Of a stretch of DNA of 42,180 bases, positions 16,932 through 24,785 are shown piece after piece (position 1 is the stretch's first letter; the number at the start of each line of letters is the position of its first letter). A model generated the notes under the pieces. It was not told the origin of the DNA and ran no database searches. It saw only the letters and a list, made by a program, of their open reading frames with translations. Position numbers and translations under genes: made by a program. Location of the stretch: NCBI GenBank assembly GCA_049651845.1, contig JBASCW010000120.1:1-42180 (forward strand), in the 5' to 3' direction. The DNA comes from RBG-16-66-20 sp049651845 (GTDB taxonomy: Bacteria; Pseudomonadota; Gammaproteobacteria; Burkholderiales; SG8-39).

Positions 16932-17522
16932 GTGAAGCTCTCGTCCGCGCGCCTGTTCCCGCTAGTGCTGATGCTGGCGCTCGCCGGGCTGACGTTCTGG
17001 CTCGAGCGCATGGTGCGCGAGGAGGAAGGCGTCCACCCCTCGCTGCGGCGGCACGACCCGGACTACATCGTCGAAAACCTCAAGCACACGCGCTACAACG
17101 CGGCCGGCGCCGTCGAATCCACGCTCGCCGCGGCGAAGATGCTACATTACCCGGACGACGACACGACCGACCTGATTGCACCGCGCGTGGTGCAGACCAA
17201 GCCCCGCGAGCCCCGCGTGACGGTGACGGCGGACCGCGGCGCGGTGTCGGAGGACGGCGAAGAGGTGTTCCTCTACGACAACGTGCTGCTGGTGCGCGAC
17301 GGCAGCGGCGAGCGCCCCGAGACGCGCATGAGCACCAGTTTCCTGCATCTGGCGCGCGGCGGTTCGGTGATCAGCACCGACCGCGAGGTGGTGATCACGG
17401 AAGACGAGCGCGTGCTCTCGGGCCGCGGCATGGAGTACCGCAACGATTCGCAGGAGCTGTTCCTGCGCGAGCGGGTGCGCGGGCGCTACGCGGCGAAGAA
17501 GAAGGCAGAGGACGAACAGTGA
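16932..17522 (+). CDS. lptC: LPS export ABC transporter periplasmic protein LptC
   Basis: 196 aa. An N-terminal signal-anchor helix (LFPLVLMLALAGLTFWL) is followed by a periplasmic beta-jellyroll with the LptC features HYPDDD and the repeated strand pattern LYDNVLLVRDG. It receives lipopolysaccharide from LptB2FG and passes it to LptA. The GTG start lies 11 bases after kdsC. The stop overlaps the GTG of lptA. Confidence 0.9.
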   Translation: MKLSSARLFPLVLMLALAGLTFWLERMVREEEGVHPSLRRHDPDYIVENLKHTRYNAAGAVESTLAAAKMLHYPDDDTTDLIAPRVVQTKPREPRVTVTADRGAVSEDGEEVFLYDNVLLVRDGSGERPETRMSTSFLHLARGGSVISTDREVVITEDERVLSGRGMEYRNDSQELFLRERVRGRYAAKKKAEDEQ

Positions 17523-18130
17523 AGTTCTTGCCAGCGAAGGCACCCGTCACCGCCACCCTGGCGGCGGTGATCCTGTTGTCTCTGGCTCTTTCAGCGTCAG
17601 CCGAAAAAGCCGACCGCGACAAGCCGACCAACATCGAGGCCAACAAGATGAGCTCGGACGACGCCCGGCGCATGACCATCTTCGAGGGCAACGTCGTGCT
17701 CTCCAAGGGCACGGTACTGGTGCGCGCCGACCGCATCGTCGTGCGCCAGGACGCGGACGGCTTCCACCTGTCCACCGCCACCGGCAAGCCGGTGCGCTTC
17801 CGGCAGAAGGGCGAGCCCAAGGGCGGCTGCGAAGGCGCGTGGACCGACGGCGAGGCGCTGCGCATCGAGATCGACGACCGCAACCAGAAGGTCGAGCTGT
17901 TCGACAAGGCGCGCGTGACGCGCGACCAGGACGTGGTGCACGGCGACTACATCTTCCTCGACCAGCGCACCGAGTTCTTCTCGGTGAGCACCGCCAAGGG
18001 CGCGGCGCCCGCCGTCCCCGCGGGCCGCGTCACCGCGGTGCTGCAGCCGAAGGCCGTGGCGGCCGAGCCCGGCAAGGCCGCGGCCGCGCCGCACTGCCCG
18101 CCGCCGCAGCCGGCGCCGAACTGGAAATGA
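17519..18130 (+). CDS. lptA: LPS transport periplasmic bridge protein LptA
   Basis: 203 aa with a signal peptide (about residues 1-27, ending SASAEK) and one OstA/LptA beta-jellyroll (TNIEANKMSSDDARRM, FEGNVVLSKGTVLVRADRIVV). It polymerises into the periplasmic bridge that carries lipopolysaccharide to LptD. The tail after residue about 165 is an Ala/Pro-rich extension ending in PPPQPAPNWK, longer than in E. coli. The GTG at 17519 overlaps the lptC stop, and the gene overlaps lptB by ATGA. Confidence 0.93.
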   Translation: MKFLPAKAPVTATLAAVILLSLALSASAEKADRDKPTNIEANKMSSDDARRMTIFEGNVVLSKGTVLVRADRIVVRQDADGFHLSTATGKPVRFRQKGEPKGGCEGAWTDGEALRIEIDDRNQKVELFDKARVTRDQDVVHGDYIFLDQRTEFFSVSTAKGAAPAVPAGRVTAVLQPKAVAAEPGKAAAAPHCPPPQPAPNWK

Positions 18131-18849
18131 GCGTCCTGCGCGCGCAGAACCTGCGCAAGCGCTTCAAGTCGCGCGCCGTGGTGGACGGCGTATCGCTCGA
18201 GGTCGCGAGCGGAGAGGTGGTCGGACTGCTGGGCCCCAACGGCGCGGGCAAGACCACCTGCTTCTACATGATCGTCGGCCTGGTCCCGGCCGACGCGGGC
18301 CGCATCCACCTGGACGCGCGCGAGCTCACGCAGCTGCCGATCCACCGGCGCGCGCGCCTCGGCATCTCGTACCTGCCGCAGGAGAACTCGGTGTTCCGCA
18401 AGCTCTCGGTCGAGGAGAACGTGCAGGCCGTGCTCGAGCTGCAGGGCCTGTCGCGGGACGAGGTGCAGCTGCGCCTCACTGAGCTGCTCGCCGAGCTCAA
18501 CATCGCCCACCTGCGCAAGCACACCGCGCTGTCGCTCTCGGGCGGCGAGCGCCGGCGCCTGGAGATCGCGCGCGCGCTCGGCACGCGCCCGGCGTTCATC
18601 CTGCTCGACGAGCCCTTCGCCGGCGTCGATCCGCTCGCGGTGCGCGACATCCAGCAGATCATCGGCTTTCTCAAGGCGCGCAGCATCGGCGTGCTGATCA
18701 CCGACCACAACGTGCGCGAGACGCTGGGCATCTGCGACCGCGCCTACATCATCAACGAGGGTGCGGTGCTCGCCTACGGGCGGCCCGACGAGATCGTCGA
18801 GAACGACAGCGTGCGCCGCGTCTACCTCGGCGAGAACTTCCGCATGTAG
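18127..18849 (+). CDS. lptB: LPS export ABC transporter ATP-binding protein LptB
   Basis: 240 aa cytoplasmic ATPase of the LptB2FGC lipopolysaccharide extractor. Walker A is GPNGAGKT at residues 36-43, the Q-loop region is YLPQENSVFRKLSVEEN, the signature is LSGGERRR, Walker B is FILLDEPFAGVDP and the H-loop is ITDHNVRET. Length and the YLPQ/VFRKL sequences are characteristic of LptB. The ATG overlaps the lptA stop; rpoN begins 18 bases later. Confidence 0.96.
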   Translation: MSVLRAQNLRKRFKSRAVVDGVSLEVASGEVVGLLGPNGAGKTTCFYMIVGLVPADAGRIHLDARELTQLPIHRRARLGISYLPQENSVFRKLSVEENVQAVLELQGLSRDEVQLRLTELLAELNIAHLRKHTALSLSGGERRRLEIARALGTRPAFILLDEPFAGVDPLAVRDIQQIIGFLKARSIGVLITDHNVRETLGICDRAYIINEGAVLAYGRPDEIVENDSVRRVYLGENFRM

Positions 18850-18867
18850 CGCAGGCTCGAAGTCCAG

Positions 18868-20322
18868 ATGAAGCCCACCCTGCAGTTCCGGCTCTCGCAG
18901 CACCTCACGCTGACGCCGCAGCTGCAGCAGTCGATCCGGCTGCTGCAGCTCTCGACGGTCGAACTGAACCAGGAAATCGAGCGCCTGCTCATGGAGAACC
19001 CGATCCTCGAGCGCGAGGACGGCGAGAGCGACGCGGCCGCCGCGGCGGCCGAAGGCAGTGCCGAGGCCCAGGCGAGTGCGCCGTCGGAGCAGGCGCAGGC
19101 CGAATCGCGCGAGCGCGCCCAGCAGGAGGCGGCCGCCGAGCTGCCCGTCGACTATGCGGCGCCCTGGCGCGGCAGCGAGGACGGCGGCGGCGACGAGGGC
19201 GACCGCACCCTGGCCGCGCCGGACCTGCCGACGCTGCGCGATCACCTGAACAACCAGCTTTCGCTGCTCAACATCGGCGCGCGCGACCGCACGCTCGCGG
19301 GACTGCTGATCGACGCGCTCGACGACGACGGCTACCTGACCCAGCCGCTGGCCGAAATCGCGGCGCTGCTGCCGCCGGAGGCCGAAGTCGGCGCCGAAGA
19401 GCTGTCGATCGCGCTTTGCCACCTGCAGAACCTGGAGCCCGCGGGCGTCGGCGCGCGCTCACCGGGCGAGTGCCTCGCGCTGCAGATCCGCGCGATGCAG
19501 GCGAGAAATGTCGACGAGGCCGGGCCGCATGCCGCGCTCGCGCTCGCCATCTGCGAGCGGCACCTCGAGCTGCTCGCGAGCCGCGACTACGTGCGCCTGA
19601 AGCAGCTCACGGGCGCCGACGACGAGGCGCTGCGCGCCGCGCAGCAGCTGATCCGCGGCCTCAACCCGCGGCCGGGCGCCGCGTTCGCGCGCATCGAGAC
19701 GCGCTACGTGATGCCCGACGTGGTGGTACGCAAGGTCAAGGGCGTGTGGCGCGCGAGCCTGAATCAGGAGGCGATGCCGCGGCTGCGCGTCAACCGGCTC
19801 TATGCCGATCTCGCCGCGCGCCCGCGCGGCGCGGGCGGCAACGCGCTCGCCGCGCAGCTGCAGGAAGCGCGCTGGCTGATCAAGAACGTGCAGCAGCGCT
19901 TCGACACGATCCTGCGCGTCTCGCAGGCGATCGTCGACCGGCAGCGCAACTTCCTCGAGCACGGCGAGGTGGCGATGCGGCCGATGGTGCTGCGCGAGAT
20001 CGCCGATGTGCTCGGCGTGCACGAGAGCACCGTCTCGCGCGTCACCACGCAGAAATACATGGCCACGCCGCGCGGCACCTACGAGCTGAAGTACTTCTTC
20101 GGCAGCCACGTGGCCACCGACACCGGGGGCGCCGCCTCTTCCACGGCCATCCGCGCCCTCATCAAGCAGCTGGTCGCGGCCGAGGACGCCAAGGCGCCGC
20201 TGTCGGACTCGCGCATCGCGCAGATTCTCGGCGAGCAGGGCATCGTGGTCGCCCGCCGGACCATCGCTAAGTACCGGGAATCATTGCAGATTCCACCCGT
20301 CAATCAGCGCAAGGCCCTGTAG
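18868..20322 (+). CDS. rpoN: RNA polymerase sigma-54 factor
   Basis: 484 aa. Region I is Gln/Leu-rich at the N-terminus (LQQSIRLLQLSTVELNQEIE). Acidic region II is the Ala/Glu-rich stretch at about 50-115. The core-binding and DNA-binding regions follow, with the helix-turn-helix HESTVSRVT and the invariant RpoN box ARRTIAKYRE at 462-471. It directs transcription from -24/-12 promoters with an AAA+ activator; a candidate target promoter is at 12584 in this window. Linkage to lptB and ptsN is typical. The hpf ribosome hibernation gene usually found after rpoN is absent here. Confidence 0.97.
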   Translation: MKPTLQFRLSQHLTLTPQLQQSIRLLQLSTVELNQEIERLLMENPILEREDGESDAAAAAAEGSAEAQASAPSEQAQAESRERAQQEAAAELPVDYAAPWRGSEDGGGDEGDRTLAAPDLPTLRDHLNNQLSLLNIGARDRTLAGLLIDALDDDGYLTQPLAEIAALLPPEAEVGAEELSIALCHLQNLEPAGVGARSPGECLALQIRAMQARNVDEAGPHAALALAICERHLELLASRDYVRLKQLTGADDEALRAAQQLIRGLNPRPGAAFARIETRYVMPDVVVRKVKGVWRASLNQEAMPRLRVNRLYADLAARPRGAGGNALAAQLQEARWLIKNVQQRFDTILRVSQAIVDRQRNFLEHGEVAMRPMVLREIADVLGVHESTVSRVTTQKYMATPRGTYELKYFFGSHVATDTGGAASSTAIRALIKQLVAAEDAKAPLSDSRIAQILGEQGIVVARRTIAKYRESLQIPPVNQRKAL

Positions 20323-20335
20323 AGGCATGGCGGGC

Positions 20336-20341
20336 TATAAT
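20336..20341 (+). promoter_or_regulatory. Candidate -10 element upstream of ptsN
   Basis: A perfect TATAAT lies in the 51-base rpoN-ptsN gap, 32 bases before the ptsN ATG. No convincing -35 hexamer is visible at 16-18 bases. It suggests that ptsN-hprK-rapZ may have a promoter of its own besides read-through from rpoN. Confidence 0.35.
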
Positions 20342-20373
20342 CCGCGCCCACTGCGCCCTGCGCGCACCCGCCT

Positions 20374-20859
20374 ATGAGCCTGGTCGCCAAGCTCCTGCCC
20401 CCCGAGAACGTCCTGCCGGACCTCGCCGCCTCGAGCAAGAAGCGCCTGTTCGAGCAGGTCGGCCTGCTGTTCGAGAACCGGCACGGCATCGCGCGCGGCG
20501 TGGTGTTCGAGAGCCTGTTCGCGCGCGAGCGCCTGGGCTCGACGGGCCTCGGCCAGGGCGTGGCAATCCCGCACGGGCGCATCAAGGGACTGAAGGAGGC
20601 GCTCGGCGCCTTCGTGCGCCTCGCGCAGCCCGTGCCGTTCGACGCGCCCGACGGCAAGCCCGTGAGCCTGGTGTTCGCGCTGCTGGTGCCCGAGCACGCC
20701 ACCGAGAAGCACCTGGAGATCCTCTCGGAGCTGGCGCAGATGTTCAGCGACCGCGCGCAGCGCGAGGCGCTCGCCGGCGCCGCCGACGCGCAATCGCTGC
20801 ATCAGCTCATCTCCGCTTGGCAGCCGGATGCTGCAGGTCAACGTCGCGCAGTTGCATGA
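20374..20859 (+). CDS. ptsN: Nitrogen-PTS phosphotransferase EIIA-Ntr
   Basis: 161 aa. The single EIIA fold carries its phosphorylation site at His67 in GVAIPHGR, with the family segments NREDVF-like (ARGVVFESLFARERLGSTGLG) and FALLVPEHATEKHLEIL. It receives phosphate through the nitrogen PTS and regulates potassium and other transport rather than importing sugar. The last 32 bases overlap the start of hprK in another frame; the C-terminal tail after residue about 148 may be variable. Confidence 0.93.
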   Translation: MSLVAKLLPPENVLPDLAASSKKRLFEQVGLLFENRHGIARGVVFESLFARERLGSTGLGQGVAIPHGRIKGLKEALGAFVRLAQPVPFDAPDGKPVSLVFALLVPEHATEKHLEILSELAQMFSDRAQREALAGAADAQSLHQLISAWQPDAAGQRRAVA

Positions 20860-21739
20860 CGACAACCGCGATGCGCTTTCGCTCGCCTGGGTCGCGGGGC
20901 GCGCAGGCCGCACCGCGGTGCGGCGCGAATCGGCCGCCGCCGCGGCGCTGATCGGCCACCTCAACCTTACCCACCCCAACAGCGTCCAGGTGATCGGCGC
21001 CTACGTGTCCGGCGACATCGCCGGGCACGCCGATCGCCTGTTCGCCGCCACGCCGGCGGCGATCATCGTCGCCGACGGCATCGCGCCGCCGCGCGAGCTG
21101 CTCGAGGGAGCCGAGCGCAGCGCGACGCCGCTGTTCACTTCGCCGCTGCCCGCGGCGCGCGTCATCGAGAAGCTGGCGAACTACCTTGCCAAGCGCCTGG
21201 CGGACACCACCGAGCGCCACGGCGTGCTGATGGACGTGCTCGGCGTGGGCGTGCTGATCACCGGCGACTCGGGCGTGGGCAAGAGCGAGCTCGCGCTCGA
21301 GCTCATCAGCCGCGGCCAGGGGCTGGTCGCCGACGACGTGGTGGAGATCTCGCGCGTCGCCGCGACCACGCTCGAAGGGCGCTGCCCGCCGCTGCTCAAG
21401 GACTTCCTCGAGGTGCGCGGCCTCGGCCTGATCAACATCCGCGCCATCTACGGCGAGACCGCGGTGCGGCCGAAGATGAAGCTCAAGCTGGTCGCGCACC
21501 TGGAGAAGCCGGCCAAGGGCAGCGCGCGCGACGCCAGCGAGCGCCTGCCGCTGTCGGAGCTGTCGGAGGACATCCTCGGGGTCACCGTGCGCAAGGTGGT
21601 GATCCCGGTTGCGGCCGGGCGCAACCTCGCGGTGCTGCTCGAGGCCGCGGTGCGCAATTACATCCTGCAGCTGCGCGGCAAGGACTCCGCCGGGGAGTTC
21701 CTTGCCCGGCAGAGGCAGGCGATGGAGGAAGAAGACTAG
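20828..21739 (+). CDS. hprK: HPr kinase/phosphorylase
   Basis: 303 aa. The N-terminal domain spans residues 1-130 and the C-terminal catalytic domain has Walker A GDSGVGKS at 146-153, followed by the HprK signature EVRGLGLINIRAIYG. It phosphorylates HPr or NPr on serine. In betaproteobacteria it sits beside ptsN and rapZ, as here. The ATG at 20828 lies inside the end of ptsN. No HPr gene is in the window. Two bases... the next gene, rapZ, follows immediately after the TAG. Confidence 0.95.
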   Translation: MLQVNVAQLHDDNRDALSLAWVAGRAGRTAVRRESAAAAALIGHLNLTHPNSVQVIGAYVSGDIAGHADRLFAATPAAIIVADGIAPPRELLEGAERSATPLFTSPLPAARVIEKLANYLAKRLADTTERHGVLMDVLGVGVLITGDSGVGKSELALELISRGQGLVADDVVEISRVAATTLEGRCPPLLKDFLEVRGLGLINIRAIYGETAVRPKMKLKLVAHLEKPAKGSARDASERLPLSELSEDILGVTVRKVVIPVAAGRNLAVLLEAAVRNYILQLRGKDSAGEFLARQRQAMEEED

Positions 21740-21740
21740 C

Positions 21741-22634
21741 GTGCAATTGGTGCTCGTGAGCGGATTGTCCGGCTCGGGCAAGAGCATTGCGCTCGACGTG
21801 CTCGAGGACAGCGGCTACTACTGCGTCGACAACCTGCCCGCGACGCTCCTGCTGGAGGTGGTGCGCTTCCTGCGCGACGGCGGCTACCCGCGCGTCGCGG
21901 TGAGCGTGGATGCGCGCAGCGTCGCGCTGTCGTCGCTGCCGCAGCAGCTGGCGGAGGTCAAGGCGCTGGGCGCCGAAACCCGCGTGCTGTTCCTCGAAGC
22001 GGGCACCGAGGCGCTGCTGCGCCGCTTTGCCGAGACGCGGCGCAGCCACCCGCTCGCCGGGCCGGAGTCCGCGGCGCGCCTCACGCTCGCCGAGGCGATC
22101 GAGCGCGAGCGCGGCCTGCTCGCTGGCCTGTCGGAGCTCGGCCATCGCATCGACACCAGCAACCTGCAGCCGCGCGTGCTGCACCAGTGGATCAAGGAGC
22201 TGGTGGGCGCGGGCGAAGGCGCGCTCACGCTGCTATTCGAGTCCTTCGCCTTCCGCGACGGCATCCCGCTGGACGCCGACTGGGTGGTGGACGCGCGCAT
22301 GCTGCCCAACCCGCACTACCAGCCGGGGCTCGCCGCGCTCACCGGGCGCGACGCGCCGGTGATCGAGTTCCTCGAGGGCGACACGCTGGTGCGCGCGTTC
22401 CTCGAGGACCTGCGCGCCTTCCTCGCGCGCTGGCTGCCCGAAGTGCGCCGCGACAACCGCAGCTACCTCACCGTCGCCATCGGCTGCACCGGCGGGCGGC
22501 ACCGCTCGGTGTACCTCGCCGAGCGCCTGGCGCAGTCGTTCGGCGCCGACTGGCGCGTGCTCGTGCGCCACCGCGCGCTGGCCGGGTTGGCCGATACCGC
22601 GGACCGCGACGCACAGCCCGGCGCAACCGGGTGA
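21741..22634 (+). CDS. rapZ: RNase adapter protein RapZ (YvcJ/YhbJ family NTPase)
   Basis: 297 aa. Walker A is GLSGSGKS at residues 8-15, the central region is DNLPATLL, and the C-terminal domain contains the family signature IGCTGGRHRSVYLAERL. In E. coli RapZ guides RNase E to the GlmZ small RNA and controls glucosamine 6-phosphate supply for the envelope. The GTG at 21741 is chosen because it puts the P-loop at the family-typical position and lies 1 base after the hprK stop. Confidence 0.94.
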   Translation: MQLVLVSGLSGSGKSIALDVLEDSGYYCVDNLPATLLLEVVRFLRDGGYPRVAVSVDARSVALSSLPQQLAEVKALGAETRVLFLEAGTEALLRRFAETRRSHPLAGPESAARLTLAEAIERERGLLAGLSELGHRIDTSNLQPRVLHQWIKELVGAGEGALTLLFESFAFRDGIPLDADWVVDARMLPNPHYQPGLAALTGRDAPVIEFLEGDTLVRAFLEDLRAFLARWLPEVRRDNRSYLTVAIGCTGGRHRSVYLAERLAQSFGADWRVLVRHRALAGLADTADRDAQPGATG

Positions 22635-23209
22635 CGGACCTCCCGCTCTTCCCGCTCGGCACGGTGCTGTTTCCCGGCGGCCTGCTGCCGCTGCGGCTGT
22701 TCGAGCAGCGCTATCTCGAGATGGCCAAGGCCTGCCTGCGCGACGGCACCCCCTTCGGCGTGTGCCTGATCCGCGAGGGCGCGGAAGTGGGCGCGCCCGC
22801 GACGCCCGAGCCGGTGGGCTGCACCGCGCGCATCGCGCAGTGGGACATGCAGCAGCTGGGGCTGCTGCAGATCGTCGCGCACGGCGAGCAGCGCTTTCGC
22901 ATCCTCGAGCGCCAGCTGCAGGACGACGGCCTCGCGCGTGCGCGCGTCGAGCTGCTGCCGCCGGAGACGGACGAGCCCGTGCCCGAGCGCCATGCCGCAT
23001 GCCCGCAACTGCTGGAGCGCCTGGCCGCCGAACACGGCGAGCGCGTTTTCGCAAGACCGTGGCACCTCGATTCCAGCGCCTGGGTCAGCGCCCGCCTCGC
23101 GGAAATCCTGCCGCTGCCCAAAGCGCTCAAGCAGCAGATGCTCGAGCTCGACGACAGCGTGCAGCGCCTGGAAATCCTGCAGCGCTATCTTTCCGATCTG
23201 AATCGCTGA
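22631..23209 (+). CDS. Lon N-terminal (LON substrate-binding) domain protein
   Basis: 192 aa. The whole protein is a stand-alone LON substrate-binding domain: LPLFPLGTVLFPGGLLPLRLFEQRYLEM-type start (seen at residues 4-31), then GVCLIREG, GCTARI and a C-terminal helical bundle ending ILQRYLSDLNR. It lacks the AAA+ ATPase and protease parts of Lon. Stand-alone versions of this domain are common in proteobacteria and have no settled function. The GTG overlaps the rapZ stop. It is the last core gene before the accessory island. Confidence 0.88.
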   Translation: MTDLPLFPLGTVLFPGGLLPLRLFEQRYLEMAKACLRDGTPFGVCLIREGAEVGAPATPEPVGCTARIAQWDMQQLGLLQIVAHGEQRFRILERQLQDDGLARARVELLPPETDEPVPERHAACPQLLERLAAEHGERVFARPWHLDSSAWVSARLAEILPLPKALKQQMLELDDSVQRLEILQRYLSDLNR

Positions 23210-23261
23210 TCGCTCGCTCGGACAACGATCGGGACGAGCAGCCGCCTCGTTGCAGGTCCTC

Positions 23262-23340
23262 ATCGCGAATCTGCCCGCATATCGCGCGATCTACCCATAT
23301 ATCGTTGCATCTACCAATGGATCGTCCTAGCATCATCCAT
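23262..23340. repeat. Four imperfect 20-bp direct repeats upstream of the cassette island
   Basis: Units begin at 23262, 23281, 23301 and 23321, each starting ATCG. Units 2 and 3 share ATCGNNNNATCTACC and unit 1 matches with ATCTGCC; unit 4 is the most degenerate. Regular spacing (19-20 bases, about two helical turns) suggests protein-binding iterons. They lie in the 167-base gap between the LON-domain gene and the first cassette gene. Confidence 0.6.
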
Positions 23341-23357
23341 GAGCTGTTCAATCACAA

Positions 23358-23364
23358 GTTAGCG
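23358..23364 (+). other. Left boundary of cassette 1: GTTAGCG recombination core
   Basis: The heptamer GTTAGCG matches the start of an integrated gene cassette (crossover between G and TT). It is the exact reverse complement of CGCTAAC at 23725-23731 at the far end of the same gene, the relation expected between the two ends of one cassette. It sits 13 bases before the cassette-1 ATG. Confidence 0.6.
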
Positions 23365-23376
23365 TGCAAGAGAACC

Positions 23377-23730
23377 ATGGGCGCGAATGCCATCTTCCTG
23401 TATTCACTCGGCGGCCTGTCTCTTCTCTCGGTAATTTACGAGGGCACTCTCTCTTGGTACGACCTCGAGCCCAACGAACGACTGTTAAATCTGTGGGGTG
23501 CAGCGTTCGTACTGCTGGTCGTCCTTTGGATCAATGCGGACAGTCGAAAGCAACCCCGGATTTACCGACCTTTCGAGTATGCGCAACTCGTGCTTCTCTA
23601 TTGGGTACCGTACCTGCCGTACTACTTTTGGCGCACGCGGGGCGTCAGGGGCCTTCTCATGTTGGGCGCGCTTATCGTGCTGTACCTCGCCGGATGGCTC
23701 ACGCAATGGCTGCTATACCTTGCACGCTAA
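23377..23730 (+). CDS. Small four-helix membrane protein, cassette 1
   Basis: 117 aa with four predicted membrane helices (around residues 4-22, 36-53, 68-85 and 93-114). No family was recognised. Aromatic and hydrophobic residues dominate (LLYWVPYLPYYFWRTRG). The ATG at 23377 is preferred: it lies just inside the cassette boundary and has a weak AAGAG upstream; an alternative ATG at 23317 falls inside the direct repeats. The TAA stop forms part of CGCTAAC, the left core of the attC-like site, as is usual for integron cassettes. Base composition is more AT-rich than the flanking genes, which suggests transfer. Confidence 0.7.
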   Translation: MGANAIFLYSLGGLSLLSVIYEGTLSWYDLEPNERLLNLWGAAFVLLVVLWINADSRKQPRIYRPFEYAQLVLLYWVPYLPYYFWRTRGVRGLLMLGALIVLYLAGWLTQWLLYLAR

Positions 23731-23809
23731 CCCGTAGCTGGTGCGGACCGGCCGCCAGCGCAGCGTCCAATCAGCGGGCGGTGCCGGCCGGCCGCACAGC
23801 ACGACGTTA
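23725..23809 (+). other. attC-like recombination site 1 (3' end interrupted)
   Basis: The left core CGCTAAC (23725-23731) overlaps the stop of the preceding gene. An imperfect hairpin follows, with GTGCGG-A-CCGGCCGCC pairing with GGCGG...CCGGCCGCAC about a loop near 23757-23780. The right core begins as acGTTA at 23805-23809, where the 75-bp element interrupts it. The arrangement is that of a 59-base-element/attC site. Confidence 0.65.
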
Positions 23810-23882
23810 ATGAGTACTGCGTAAGTATTGTCCTAGGTACGCCAAGCGGAAGGATGGGACATTACTTGCGCAGGTATCAATA
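23808..23882 (+). mobile_element. 75-bp palindromic MITE-like element, left copy
   Basis: It begins and ends with TA. It is identical over all 75 bases, in reverse complement, to 25044-25118. The element is itself an imperfect palindrome: its first and last 26 bases match at about 20 positions (shared core CTGCG-AAGTA-TGTCC). Removing the inner 71 bases and one TA restores GTTAGCC, so it appears to have inserted at the TA of an attC right core with a TA duplication. That duplication is typical of IS630/Tc1-mariner-type transposition. It encodes no protein. Confidence 0.8.
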
Positions 23883-23907
23883 GCCCTCATTAAAGAGAAA
23901 CTAAAGA

Positions 23908-24432
23908 ATGAAATCAGCCGTATTGGTAACAGATGTTCAGACCAAGCTCTTTGATACCAGTCCACGACCGTTTGAAGCTGACGAAATCGTGAAACGAATT
24001 AATCACGTAACCACGCTGGCGAGGACTGCGGGTATTCCAATCTTCTTGATCCAACACGAAGTGCCAGGCTATTTGGATCATGAAAGCGAAGGTTGGCAAT
24101 TACAGAAAGATTTGGTTGTAAAAGACAACGATATTCGCGTGCGCAAAACTACAGGAGATTCATTCCTTCGGACCAACCTCGAAGAAAAATTAAAATCACT
24201 CAATATCACCAATCTTGTTATCTGTGGTTATGCTTCGGAGTTTTGTGTTGACAATACAACGCGTAGAGCCACCGGCCTAGGTTACACCGTGCAACTCGTT
24301 TCCGATGGTCACACAACCCATGAAAAGAAGCATCTTTCAGCAATGAAAATCCGGGAGCACCACAATTTAACATTATCAATGAGCCCCACGATAACAACCG
24401 TTCCATCGGAGGATATAAGAATTGAGGGCTAA
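23908..24432 (+). CDS. Isochorismatase-family cysteine hydrolase, cassette 2
   Basis: 174 aa. The isochorismatase/nicotinamidase fold is clear. The catalytic triad is Asp9 (LVTDVQ), Lys80 (RVRKTTGDSF) and Cys113 (GYASEFCVDNT), with the cis-peptide strand before it. Members hydrolyse amides or vinyl ethers; the substrate cannot be told. Family members are common in integron cassettes. Composition is markedly AT-rich against its neighbours and codon use differs, so the gene is foreign. The ATG is 26 bases after the MITE-like element. The TAA stop at 24430-24432 lies inside GGCTAAC, the left attC core. Confidence 0.9.
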   Translation: MKSAVLVTDVQTKLFDTSPRPFEADEIVKRINHVTTLARTAGIPIFLIQHEVPGYLDHESEGWQLQKDLVVKDNDIRVRKTTGDSFLRTNLEEKLKSLNITNLVICGYASEFCVDNTTRRATGLGYTVQLVSDGHTTHEKKHLSAMKIREHHNLTLSMSPTITTVPSEDIRIEG

Positions 24433-24489
24433 CATGGCGTTCGAGAGGGACGCGCCAAAAGCGGCGCGCCCCTCAACTTTACGTTGGGT
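24427..24489 (+). other. attC-like recombination site 2
   Basis: This is the most canonical of the three: left core GGCTAAC (24427-24433), an inner hairpin with ACGCGCC (24450-24456) opposite GGCGCGCC (24463-24470), then CTCAAC and the right core GTTGGGT (24483-24489). Length is 63 bases, within the usual attC range. It lies exactly between the isochorismatase stop and the toxin gene. Crossover would be between G24483 and T24484. Confidence 0.8.
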
Positions 24490-24512
24490 GGCGGACATCC
24501 GAGGGGCTTTGA

Positions 24513-24785
24513 TTGAGGTTTGAATGGGACTCCGCGAAGGCTGCCGAGAATCTTTCCAAGCACGGCGTCTCGTTCGAGGAGGCAGCGACGGTCTTCCGCG
24601 ACACGCTGTCGCAAACCGGTCTCGATCCGGACCACTCCGTGGGCGAGGAACGTCTCGTCATCTTCGGCGTTTCCACGAGCGGCAGGCTGCTTGTCGTGGC
24701 GCATACCGAACGTGGCGATACAATCCGAATCATCAGCGCACGTCCCGCGACACCGGGCGAAAGGACAATTTATGAAGAAGGCTAG
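24513..24785 (+). CDS. brnT: BrnT-like ribonuclease toxin, cassette 3
   Basis: 90 aa. It follows the BrnT pattern: FEWDSAKAAENLSKHGVSFEEA at the start (quoted in part: WDSAKAAENLSKHGV), EERLVIFGVS, then RIISARPATPGER and a C-terminal Tyr. BrnT is a RelE-fold ribonuclease that blocks translation. The start is a TTG at 24513, with GAGGGG at 24501-24506 as ribosome binding site; no upstream ATG fits the family. It overlaps the antitoxin gene by 14 bases. Toxin-antitoxin pairs are frequent stabilisers of cassette arrays. Confidence 0.85.
   Translation: MRFEWDSAKAAENLSKHGVSFEEAATVFRDTLSQTGLDPDHSVGEERLVIFGVSTSGRLLVVAHTERGDTIRIISARPATPGERTIYEEG

Noticed and set aside
23346..23376. An integrase or intact attI close to the cassette island
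   Set aside because: No tyrosine recombinase frame is found within the window on either strand; only the direct repeats and a GTTAGCG core are present, so attI is not claimed.
24427..24489. Reading the hairpin after the isochorismatase gene as a rho-independent terminator
   Set aside because: It has no T run, and the ordered cores GGCTAAC and GTTGGGT with the CTCAAC box fit an attC site much better.
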